Part shown: piece after piece, positions 1 through 6,188 of the stretch
Layout: every line of letters starts with the position of its first letter
Numbering within the stretch: position 1 is the stretch's first letter
Source of the DNA: an uncultured Opitutaceae bacterium
Lineage (GTDB): Bacteria; Verrucomicrobiota; Verrucomicrobiae; Opitutales; Opitutaceae
Assembly (NCBI GenBank): GCA_946482625.1
Contig: CAMLSH010000041.1
Location: forward strand, 1-14,663
Direction: 5' to 3'
Length of the DNA stretch: 14,663 nt
The notes under the pieces: model-generated
Seen by the model: only the letters and a program-made list of their open reading frames with translations
What the model was told of the DNA's origin: nothing
The model's database searches: none
Translations under genes and position numbers: made by a program

Positions 1-2
1 AG

Positions 3-815
3 GAGCTCAGCTATAACAACATTTTGGACATCACGTCGGCGACTTACCTGATCGGTGAGTTCGAGCGTCCGACGGTCGCGATTCTCAAGCACACCAATCC
101 GTGCGGTGCGGCCAGCGCGGATACGCTCATCGACGCGTGGCACAAAGCCTACGCGACCGACAAGCAGGCGCCGTTCGGTGGCATCATCGTCGTCAACCGC
201 ACGCTCGAAACCGACGTTGCGGAACAGATCAAAGACATCTTCACCGAGGTGATCATCGCGCCGCGTTTCAGCGACGAAGCACTGGCGATTTTTGCGAAGA
301 AGAAAAACCTGCGCCTCATGATCGCGAAGGAAGGGCTTGGCGCCGATTCGCTCCAGGATGTGCGCTCGGTGGTCGGCGGACTGCTCGTGCAGGATCGCAA
401 CAAGACGCTTGGCGATCCGCGCAACTTCAAGGTCGTCACCAAACGCCAGCCCACGGCGGAAGAGTGGGCGAGCATGATGTTTGGCTGGCGCGTCTGCAAA
501 CACGTGAAGTCTAACGCCATTGTTTACTGCCGCGGCGAACAGACGCTCGGTGTTGGCGCCGGCCAGATGGCGCGTGTGGACAGCTCGCGCATCGCGGTCT
601 GGAAAGCGGGCGAAGCGAAGCTCGATCTCAAAGGCTCGGTCGTGGTGAGCGAGGCGTTGTTCCCGTTCGCCGACGGATTGATCGCAGCCGCCGATGCGGG
701 CGCGACCTCGGCGATCCAGCCGGGCGGTTCGGTGCGCGACGAGGAAGTCATCAAAGCCGCCGACGAACGAGGCATGGCGATGGTCTTCACCGCGCTGCGG
801 CATTTTAAGCACTGA
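3..815 (+). CDS. purH: Bifunctional AICAR transformylase/IMP cyclohydrolase PurH, 3' part
   Basis: The last 270 residues of PurH are present; the reading frame is already open at the window edge, so the IMP cyclohydrolase N-terminus lies upstream. This part is the AICAR formyltransferase domain, which formylates AICAR with 10-formyl-THF in the last two steps of de novo IMP synthesis in the cytosol. Seen: ELSYNNILD at the very start, the family motif KHTNPCG (its Lys-His pair is catalytic in characterised ATIC enzymes), [25 protein letters not shown] and [10 protein letters not shown], ending in RHFKH, the usual C-terminus. The TTG at 24 is an internal Leu codon, not a start. The segment length fits the C-terminal half of a protein of about 520 residues. 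A paired palindrome follows 15 nt after the stop. Identification is very secure. Confidence 0.97.
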   Translation, partial: ELSYNNILDITSATYLIGEFERPTVAILKHTNPCGAASADTLIDAWHKAYATDKQAPFGGIIVVNRTLETDVAEQIKDIFTEVIIAPRFSDEALAIFAKKKNLRLMIAKEGLGADSLQDVRSVVGGLLVQDRNKTLGDPRNFKVVTKRQPTAEEWASMMFGWRVCKHVKSNAIVYCRGEQTLGVGAGQMARVDSSRIAVWKAGEAKLDLKGSVVVSEALFPFADGLIAAADAGATSAIQPGGSVRDEEVIKAADERGMAMVFTALRHFKH

Positions 816-830
816 GCGTGAGGTTGGTTC

Positions 831-911
831 GATGGAGGCGCGACGCCCTCGTCGCGCTTCGCGTCAAAACGCGGATGATTGTTCGCGCGATGGGGGCGTC
901 GCGCCTCCATC
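831..911. repeat. REP/BIME-like paired palindrome, GGAG-headed type
   Basis: Two arms (831-857 and 885-911) are inverted copies matching at 25 of 27 positions; the outer 18 bp (831-848/894-911) are perfect. Each arm is itself a hairpin. The left one has an 8-bp stem, GCGCGACG (838-845) with CGTCGCGC (850-857), around a CCCT loop, preceded by GGAG (834-837). The right one is its mirror (stem 885-892/897-904 with one G-T pair, GGGG loop) followed by CTCC. The interior holds a small CGCGT/ACGCG hairpin (860-873). This is the layout of bacterial REP pairs (BIMEs), in which a GTAG-like tetranucleotide sits at the foot of a hairpin and the set is spread by REP-associated Y1 transposases. No transposase gene is in the window. 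The element could also act on purH mRNA 3' ends. Confidence 0.8.
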
Positions 912-981
912 GATCATTCCGGGAGCGAACCGTGAACCAATCGCTTGCGCGCGAGTCTGTGCTGATCAGCTTCTTATCCTC

Positions 982-1773
982 ATGAACTTCCGTATCGCTT
1001 CCGCGCTTCTTGTCGTCCTCGGGCTTGCTGGTTGTGCCGTCGTTCCGGAGACGGGCCGGCGTCAACTGATGCTCGTGCCGCCTGCGGAAGAAGCACAGAT
1101 GGGGCTGGCGGCATTCGCGGACATCAAGGCGAAGGAGAAAGTTTCAAACGATCCGGCGGTGAACGCACGGATTCGCCGCATCGGTGAGCGCATCGCAAAA
1201 TCGGTCGGCCGCGAGCTGCCGAATGCGCAGTGGGAGTTTGTCGTTTTTGAGTCAGAACAGATCAACGCGTTCGCGCTGCCCGGCGGCAAAGTCGGTGTGT
1301 ACACGGGGCTCATCAAACTCGCGGAGAGTGACGACGAGATCGCCGCCGTGATGGGTCACGAAGTCGCGCACGTTTCTTCGCGGCATGGCGGCGAACGGGC
1401 GTCGCAGCAAATGGCGGCGGCGGGTGCGGCGGCGTTGGCGGCAACTTATATGGAGGTGAAGGATGTCGATCCCGCGAAACGCAGTTTGATCCTCAGCTTG
1501 TACGGCGCCGGTGCGACTGCGGGTGTGATTCTGCCTTTCTCGCGGGCTCATGAGAGCGAAGCCGACGCGATCGGTCTGCGCTTCGCGGCGGGAGCCGGTT
1601 ACGATCCGCGCGCGGCGATTACTTTCTGGCAAAAGATGGCGAAGAAGAGCGGCGGCAATGAGCCGTTTAAGTGGTTCTCCACGCATCCGCCAACTGCAGA
1701 GCGGATCGCGAACTTGGAGAAACTCGCGCCGCAGTACATACCGCTCTACGAAAACGCGAAGACGCAGTACTGA
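982..1773 (+). CDS. M48-family zinc metallopeptidase lipoprotein (LoiP/YggG-like)
   Basis: A 263-residue predicted envelope protease. ATG 982 was chosen because it gives a short positive N-terminus, a hydrophobic stretch and a lipobox (LAGC, Cys18), so the mature protein should be a lipid-anchored periplasmic protein; the frame is open further upstream but that would bury the signal peptide. The M48 core is complete: HEVAH at 126-130 (two zinc-binding His and the catalytic Glu) and ESEAD at 191-195 supplying the third ligand. INAFALPGGKVGVYTGL (94-110) and the C-terminal FSTHPPTAERI (232-242) are also typical. It is shorter than BepA-type proteins and lacks a TPR tail, which suggests a LoiP-like protein quality-control protease of the envelope. 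No Shine-Dalgarno precedes the start. Palindromic elements lie on both sides, so it may form its own transcription unit. The exact substrate is unknown. Confidence 0.92.
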   Translation: MNFRIASALLVVLGLAGCAVVPETGRRQLMLVPPAEEAQMGLAAFADIKAKEKVSNDPAVNARIRRIGERIAKSVGRELPNAQWEFVVFESEQINAFALPGGKVGVYTGLIKLAESDDEIAAVMGHEVAHVSSRHGGERASQQMAAAGAAALAATYMEVKDVDPAKRSLILSLYGAGATAGVILPFSRAHESEADAIGLRFAAGAGYDPRAAITFWQKMAKKSGGNEPFKWFSTHPPTAERIANLEKLAPQYIPLYENAKTQY

Positions 1774-1787
1774 GCTGCGGCTGATGA

Positions 1788-1869
1788 TGTAGGCGGGGTG
1801 CCCTCACCCCGCTCGACGACGAGCGTACGTTGGGCGATGCGAACGCGGGGTGAGGGCACCCCGCCTACA
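1788..1869. repeat. REP/BIME-like paired palindrome, GTAG-headed type
   Basis: Perfect 25-bp inverted arms (1788-1812 and 1845-1869) enclose a 32-nt centre. Each arm folds alone: GTAG (1789-1792), then stem GCGGGGTG (1793-1800), loop CCCT (1801-1804) and stem CACCCCGC (1805-1812). The right arm is the exact mirror, with loop AGGG and a terminal CTAC. The GTAG head at the hairpin foot is the hallmark recognised by REP-associated tyrosine transposases in characterised REPs. Stem sequence differs from the 831-911 element, but stem length, loop and head position are the same. It starts 15 nt after the M48 stop codon. There is no T-run, so it is not a standard intrinsic terminator, though the hairpins could stabilise the mRNA end. 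Confidence 0.85.
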
Positions 1870-1961
1870 CCAGGCGAGCGACGTTTTGCGTCGGAAAAGT
1901 TTTCGCCGCAGTTGCTTTTCCCGCTAGCGCGCGCGGCGGATTTTCGCCACGTTGCCCGGCC

Positions 1962-3335
1962 ATGTTTGACCCGGTCGAAAAGCTCAAAGAATTCATCCGT
2001 CATCCCAGCGTCTCTGCTGATCCGTCGTTCAAAGACGGCATGGTGGGCGCCCGCGAGTTTGTCGCCGGCTTGCTGACGTCGATCGGGTTCACGGTGGAGG
2101 TTGTCCACACGAAGCTCCACCCGGTCATTCTCGCGGAGCGCCACGGCAAACCCGAGTGGCCGCACGTAATCATTTACGGTCACTACGACGTGCAACCCGC
2201 GGACCCGCTCAATCTCTGGAAAAGCGCCGCCTTTGAGCCGGAGATCCGCGATGGACGTCTCTACGGACGCGGCGCCGCCGACAACAAAGGCCCGCTGATG
2301 ACGCACATCACGGCCGTCGGACGTTTGCTCGAACGGCGGCCGGATCTGCCGCTCAACATCACGTTCATGATCGAGGGCGAAGAGGAGATGGGGAGCCCGA
2401 GTTTCCCGCTCTTTCTTGAGCAGTATCAGAACCGGCTGCGGAAAGCGGATTTCGTTTTTTTGTCGGACACCGGCATTCCTCGCGAGGATCAGATCGTGAT
2501 CACCTGCGGGCTTCGTGGTCTGGTGTTATTCGACGTAGTCGCGACCGGCGCGAAGAGCGATCTGCACTCCGGGCTGCATGGCGGCGTATTGAGGAATCCG
2601 ATTCAGGCGCTCGCCGAACTGTGCGCATCGCTGCACACGCCGGACGGTCGCGTGAACGTCCCCGGCTTCTATGACGACGTGCTCGAAGTGCATCCATGGG
2701 AACGCGCGGAACTCGCGAAACTCGGCCAGAGCGAGGAGCAGTACCGCGAGTTTCTCGGCATCCCGGCGTTCTACACGACGAAGGGTTACACGCCGTTCGA
2801 GGCGACACGTTATCTGCCGACGCTGGAATTCAACGGTATCGGCGGCGGTTACCAAGGGGAGGGGACGAAAACGGTGATCCCGAGCAAGGCGTTCGTGAAG
2901 ATCAGCTGCCGTCTCGTCGCCAATCAGAATCCCACGAAGATCCGCGAGTTGCTTTATCAAACCGTGCGCGAGCGGATGCCGAAAGACGTGACATTCGAGC
3001 TGGTCGATCAACACGAAGGCACGCCGTACGTGGTCGTGCCGCCGGGGCGTTCCAACACGCCGAAGGATCAGTCCCCGGTGCTCGCGAGTGCCTTCCGGGC
3101 GGCAGATGCGGCGATCGCCGAAGTTTTTGGGAAACCGCCGCTCTATCTACGTGAAGGCGGCAGCGTGCCGATCATTGCCGATATCAAACGTGTGCTCGGC
3201 CTCGACTCTGTGCTGATGGGCCTCTTCTTGCCGGAAGATAACCTGCACGCGCCCAACGAAAGCTTTCACTTGGGTGTGATGGAGAAGGGCATGCGCGCTT
3301 CGGAAAAGATCTTGGAAAGCCTGGCCAATGGCTGA
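1962..3335 (+). CDS. M20-family metallopeptidase (dipeptidase, carnosinase-like)
   Basis: A 457-residue cytosolic di-zinc peptidase of the ArgE/DapE/carnosinase superfamily. All metal-site elements are visible: GHYDVQP (His74, with Asp76 behind it), GRGAADNKG (bridging Asp107), EGEEEMGS (catalytic Glu141 and ligand Glu142), SDT (Asp169) and NLHAPNE near the C-terminus (His429). The lid/dimerisation domain is inserted after about residue 184 and opens with the conserved RG and DLHSGLHGG (His202). The length and EEEMGSPSF resemble M20 dipeptidases acting on di- or tripeptides rather than DapE or ArgE, which are shorter, so the substrate is probably a dipeptide; this is family-level inference. 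ATG 1962 has no Shine-Dalgarno. No terminator is evident after the gene, and an AT-rich stretch separates it from cysI. Confidence 0.92.
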   Translation: MFDPVEKLKEFIRHPSVSADPSFKDGMVGAREFVAGLLTSIGFTVEVVHTKLHPVILAERHGKPEWPHVIIYGHYDVQPADPLNLWKSAAFEPEIRDGRLYGRGAADNKGPLMTHITAVGRLLERRPDLPLNITFMIEGEEEMGSPSFPLFLEQYQNRLRKADFVFLSDTGIPREDQIVITCGLRGLVLFDVVATGAKSDLHSGLHGGVLRNPIQALAELCASLHTPDGRVNVPGFYDDVLEVHPWERAELAKLGQSEEQYREFLGIPAFYTTKGYTPFEATRYLPTLEFNGIGGGYQGEGTKTVIPSKAFVKISCRLVANQNPTKIRELLYQTVRERMPKDVTFELVDQHEGTPYVVVPPGRSNTPKDQSPVLASAFRAADAAIAEVFGKPPLYLREGGSVPIIADIKRVLGLDSVLMGLFLPEDNLHAPNESFHLGVMEKGMRASEKILESLANG

Positions 3336-3360
3336 CGATCCGCCCGCGAGCATGCCCCGT

Positions 3361-3410
3361 TTTCCTTATCTTTAGTAAATCACTTAATTCACTAATTCTA
3401 ACTTGAATCG
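3361..3410 (+). promoter_or_regulatory. AT-rich probable promoter/operator region of cysI with tandem direct repeats
   Basis: This is the most AT-rich stretch of the window, lying between the peptidase gene and cysI. It contains three imperfect 8-9 nt direct repeats at 9-10 nt spacing: ACTTAATTC (3382-3390), ACTAATTC (3391-3398) and ACTTGAATC (3401-3409). The helical-turn spacing suggests either stacked binding sites for a regulator of sulfur assimilation or simply AT-rich promoter DNA. No convincing -35/-10 pair stands out, so the promoter call rests on position and composition. Confidence 0.4.
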
Positions 3411-3444
3411 CCCGCCAACGTGGGCCACGTTTCCCCTCTTTCCC

Positions 3445-5190
3445 ATGAGCTCAGTACCCGCGGCAGCCAAGCCCCTCGTCCACAATGAAGGCCTCAAGGC
3501 CTCATCCAATCTTCTCCGCGGCACCATCGCGCAGGAAATCGCCGACACGTCCACAGGCGCCATCAGCGACGACAACGGGCAGCTCACGAAATTCCACGGG
3601 CTCTACCTGCAGGACGACCGCGATCTGCGCCTGGCGTTGAAGAAGGCCGGCAAGGAAAAGGCATTTTCGTTCATGCTGCGCGTGCGTCTCCCCGGCGGAC
3701 GTTGCACGCCCGAGCAGTGGCTGGCGCTCGACGCGCTTTCGGACAAAACGTCCAACGGTCAGTTGCGTCTCACGACGCGTCAGACATTCCAATATCACGC
3801 GGTCTTGAAGGGTAACTTGAAGCCTTTGATCCGCGGCCTGCATTCCGTGCTGCTCGATTCGATCGCGGCGTGCGGCGACGTGAACCGCAACGTCATGGCC
3901 CCGCCGCTCCCCGAGCGCTCGGCGGCGCATGAGCAAATTTATCAGGCATCGAAGAGCTTCAGCGATTACTGCCTGCCGAAGACCCGCGCCTATCACGAAA
4001 TCTGGATCGACGACGAACTCGTCTCCGGCGGCGAACCCGAGGTCGAGCCGATGTACGGATCGACGTATCTGCCGCGCAAATTCAAGACCGGTTTCGCGCT
4101 GCCGCCCTCGAACGACATCGACATTTTCTCTCAAGATCTCGGCTTCATCGCCATCGTCGAGAACGGCAAAGTCGTTGGCTACAACGTCACCGTTGGCGGC
4201 GGCATGGGCACGAGCCACGGTAATGCCGCGACCTTCCCGCGCCTGGCGGACGTCATGGGTTTCATCACGCCTGACAAGGTGAACGAAGTCGGTTCGACCG
4301 TGATCATGGTGCAGCGCGATTTCGGCGATCGCACCGATCGCAAACACGCCCGTCTCAAGTATACGATCAACGACCGCGGCATCGATTGGTTCCAAGGTGA
4401 AGTGGAGCGCCGCCTCGGTTGGAAGCTTTCCCCGGCGCGTCCGTTCGAGTTCAAGACCATCGAAGATCCGCACGGCTGGCACCGTGGCGAAAACGGCGAA
4501 TGGTTCTTCGGCCTGCACATCCTCTCCGGACGCATCAAAGACATCCCCGGCTGGCCGATGCGCACCGCACTCCGCGAAATCGCGCAGGTGCTCAAGGGCG
4601 ATTTCCGCCTCACGCCTTCGCAAAATGTTTTGATCGCGGGAATCAGCGACGCACAAAAACCCCAGATCGAAGCGATCCTCGCGAAGCACGGGCTCACGAA
4701 GGAAAACGAACGTTCTGGCCAGCGTCTCAACGCGCTTTCCTGCGTCGCTCTTCCGACCTGCGGCCTCGCCCTCGCCGAAAGCGAACGCGCGCTGCCCGGC
4801 ATCCTCGAAAAGCTCGAACCGATTTTCGCGGAAGTCGGCCTTTCTGCCCAGCCAGTGTCGATCCGCGTCACCGGTTGCCCGAATGGTTGCGCCCGTCCCT
4901 TCCTCGCCGAAATTGGCTTGGTCGGCAAAGCGCCCAACAAATACGCCTTCTACCTCGGCGCGAAGTACGACGGCACCCGCCTCAATAAACTCGTGCTCCC
5001 ATCGATCACGATCGACGAAGCGGTCGCCTACCTGACGCCAATCATCAAGCGCTACGCCGCCGAGCGTCAGCCCGGTGAGTATTTCGGCGACTTCTGCCAT
5101 CGCGTCGTCCTCCCCGAAATCGCCGCTGCTCAACCTGTGCCGGTTCCCGCAGCGGCTCCGGCGCCGTCGGCAGCACCTGCGGCGTCCTAA
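3445..5190 (+). CDS. cysI: Assimilatory sulfite reductase hemoprotein (beta subunit)
   Basis: A 581-residue siroheme/4Fe-4S enzyme that reduces sulfite to sulfide with six electrons for cysteine synthesis. The four cluster cysteines are present as CVALPTC (433, 439) and CPNGC (478, 482), the proximal one bridging to siroheme. Siroheme and anion contacts known from E. coli CysI are kept: MLRVRLPGG (77-85), NRNVMAPP (147-154) and LPRKFKTGF (Lys212, Lys214). The sequence follows E. coli CysI closely along its length, including RGTIA, FHGLYLQDDRD, RTDRKHARLKYT, GDFRLTPSQN and GLVGKAPNKY, which favours CysI over ferredoxin-nitrite reductase. ATG 3445 is preferred over an in-frame TTG at 3403 because family similarity begins about 20 residues after it. 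The last 20 or so residues form an Ala/Pro-rich tail absent from E. coli CysI. No cysJ flavoprotein is adjacent, so the electron donor is encoded elsewhere or is ferredoxin. Confidence 0.93.
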   Translation: MSSVPAAAKPLVHNEGLKASSNLLRGTIAQEIADTSTGAISDDNGQLTKFHGLYLQDDRDLRLALKKAGKEKAFSFMLRVRLPGGRCTPEQWLALDALSDKTSNGQLRLTTRQTFQYHAVLKGNLKPLIRGLHSVLLDSIAACGDVNRNVMAPPLPERSAAHEQIYQASKSFSDYCLPKTRAYHEIWIDDELVSGGEPEVEPMYGSTYLPRKFKTGFALPPSNDIDIFSQDLGFIAIVENGKVVGYNVTVGGGMGTSHGNAATFPRLADVMGFITPDKVNEVGSTVIMVQRDFGDRTDRKHARLKYTINDRGIDWFQGEVERRLGWKLSPARPFEFKTIEDPHGWHRGENGEWFFGLHILSGRIKDIPGWPMRTALREIAQVLKGDFRLTPSQNVLIAGISDAQKPQIEAILAKHGLTKENERSGQRLNALSCVALPTCGLALAESERALPGILEKLEPIFAEVGLSAQPVSIRVTGCPNGCARPFLAEIGLVGKAPNKYAFYLGAKYDGTRLNKLVLPSITIDEAVAYLTPIIKRYAAERQPGEYFGDFCHRVVLPEIAAAQPVPVPAAAPAPSAAPAAS

Positions 5191-5247
5191 GCGATCGAAC
5201 AATTGCGCACGGAGAATCTTCTCCGGAGGCGGATAGTTATCTTCAAA

Positions 5248-5279
5248 GCCCTCTCGCGGAAAGCGGAGGGCGTTTTTTT
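5248..5279 (+). terminator. Rho-independent terminator after cysI
   Basis: GCCCTC (5248-5253) pairs with GAGGGC (5266-5271), and CGC (5255-5257) with GCG (5263-5265), leaving one bulged T and a GGAAA loop. Seven T residues follow (5273-5279). It sits 57 nt after the cysI stop and should insulate the efflux operon from cysI transcription. Confidence 0.88.
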
Positions 5280-5283
5280 GCGC

Positions 5284-5445
5284 GGTGCGCTCGGCAGGGC
5301 GCACCTGCAGGGCAGTGAACGTTTCGCCACGTTCTCCTCCGACGCCGAGAAGGGGATTGCGGTCGGCGGAAAACGAGAGGATGACTCGGCGTCTCAGCAG
5401 GCGTTCTCTCAAGTGCGGGGAGTGTGTCTGCGAAAGGAATTTCGC
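5284..5445. other. Non-coding, hairpin-rich stretch between terminator and MarR gene; possible structured RNA
   Basis: No credible gene was found between 5280 and 5568; the open frame across it reads through the terminator and resembles nothing known. It holds several perfect inverted repeats. GGTGCGC/GCGCACC (5284-5290/5299-5305) has an 8-nt loop. GAACGT/ACGTTC (5317-5322/5329-5334) has a 6-nt loop. A 9-bp pair, GACGCCGAG/CTCGGCGTC (5341-5349/5385-5393), closes a 35-nt interior. GCGAAA/TTTCGC (5430-5435/5440-5445) is capped by GGAA, a GNRA-type tetraloop. It could be a 5' leader of the MarR-efflux transcript, an independent small RNA on either strand, or a decayed repeat. In GC-rich DNA some pairing is expected by chance. 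Confidence 0.35.
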
Positions 5446-5523
5446 CCATGTGTAGCCAATCCGAGAGGGGAACCGCCAGCAGCCATCGCAAATAGCCAAA
5501 ACAGAGGCTTGAAAAAGTGATTA

Positions 5524-5567
5524 GCCTCCTAACTGTAAGCCGCCTTACAGTTTCGCCTCCTTACTAT
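5524..5567. promoter_or_regulatory. Probable MarR operator overlapping the operon promoter
   Basis: AACTGTAAG (5531-5539) and CTTACAGTT (5544-5552) form a perfect 9-bp inverted repeat around CCGC. The size and symmetry suit a MarR dimer, and the site ends 16 nt before the MarR start codon. A direct repeat also frames it: GCCTCCTAACTGT (5524-5536) and GCCTCCTTACTAT (5555-5567), 11 of 13 matching at a 31-nt step. TTGAAA at 5509-5514 is a candidate -35 element, which would put the -10 region inside the palindrome; no strong -10 hexamer is seen. The arrangement predicts autorepression of the regulator and the downstream efflux genes. Confidence 0.7.
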
Positions 5568-5568
5568 C

Positions 5569-6129
5569 ATGCCGCTGCTTCTGCTCAAAGATCTCCCGCG
5601 CTACGAGTGTCTCCTCGACGCGGCCAAGATGTTTCCCGACCTCGATCCTTCAGCATGCGAGGTGTTTCTCTACCTGCTGCGCACCGGCGATGAAGCGTTC
5701 CGGATCACCGACGAGAATCTCGCCGCCCACCATATCTCGCAGGGGCGTTTCTCGGTTTTGATGTTGCTCCTGAATAAAGGCACCGACTGCCATTCTCCCC
5801 GCACACCGGCCGAACTTGCGGACCTTTGCGGAGTCACACGCGCGACCATGACGGGACTGATCGATACTTTAGAGCGCGATGGCTTGGTCACACGCGAGCC
5901 CGACCCTGTCGACCGCCGTATGATGTCAGTCAAACTCACGCCGCGCGGCAACGAACGCCTCAGCGAGGTTCTCCCCGGACATTTCCGTCGGATGGCGGCG
6001 TTGATGGCGGGGCTGACCGAGGCCGAGCGCAAGACGCTCGTTGCGCTCCTGCTCAAGATTCTCGACCGCGCGTCCGCCGTCGGTTCCCGCGCTCCCTTCG
6101 TTCCCACCGGGGAACCCCCGGCCGCCTGA
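5569..6129 (+). CDS. MarR-family transcriptional repressor of the efflux operon
   Basis: A 186-residue winged-helix regulator. The DNA-binding domain spans about 63-128: SVLMLLLNKG (62-71), the helix-turn-helix TPAELADLCGVTRATMTGLIDTLERDGLV (79-107), and the wing with REPDPVDRRMMSVKLTPRG (109-127), where the D-R-R wing signature is typical of MarR. Flanking helices (about 1-60 and 132-168) should form the dimer interface and ligand pocket; the C-terminus ends in a short Pro/Ala-rich tail. It is longer than the usual 140-160 residues because of an extended N-terminus. The perfect palindrome just upstream and the adaptor, pump and channel genes downstream suggest local repression relieved by a small molecule, probably a pump substrate. 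There is no Shine-Dalgarno. The adaptor gene starts 59 nt later without a terminator between, so co-transcription is likely. Confidence 0.92.
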   Translation: MPLLLLKDLPRYECLLDAAKMFPDLDPSACEVFLYLLRTGDEAFRITDENLAAHHISQGRFSVLMLLLNKGTDCHSPRTPAELADLCGVTRATMTGLIDTLERDGLVTREPDPVDRRMMSVKLTPRGNERLSEVLPGHFRRMAALMAGLTEAERKTLVALLLKILDRASAVGSRAPFVPTGEPPAA

Positions 6130-6188
6130 CACAGCCAACTTTCCAACCTCTCACTACAACAACTGTTCGCATCACCAGACACACTCCC

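Noticed and set aside
694..981. Upstream extension of the M48 peptidase frame
   Set aside because: It overlaps purH out of frame and runs through the palindromic element; ATG 982 gives a clean lipoprotein signal peptide.
1788..1869. Reading the GTAG-type palindrome as an intrinsic terminator of the M48 gene
   Set aside because: No T-run follows either hairpin, and the double mirrored layout fits a REP pair better.
1875..1910. Small CGACG/CGTCG hairpin followed by GAAAAGTTTT as a terminator
   Set aside because: The stem is only 5 bp and the T-run is short and interrupted; this is chance-level in this sequence.
3502..5499. A 665-codon open frame on the - strand opposite cysI
   Set aside because: It mirrors the cysI codon pattern of GC-rich DNA, has no recognisable domain, is dominated by Arg/Glu/Asp/Ala, and runs through the terminator. 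The + strand gene is certain.
5203..5520. Open frame of 105 codons downstream of cysI
   Set aside because: It would be translated across a strong terminator hairpin and its T-run, and the product resembles no known protein.
5826..6188. Upstream extension of the adaptor frame
   Set aside because: It lies inside the MarR gene in another frame; ATG 6189 yields the expected membrane anchor.
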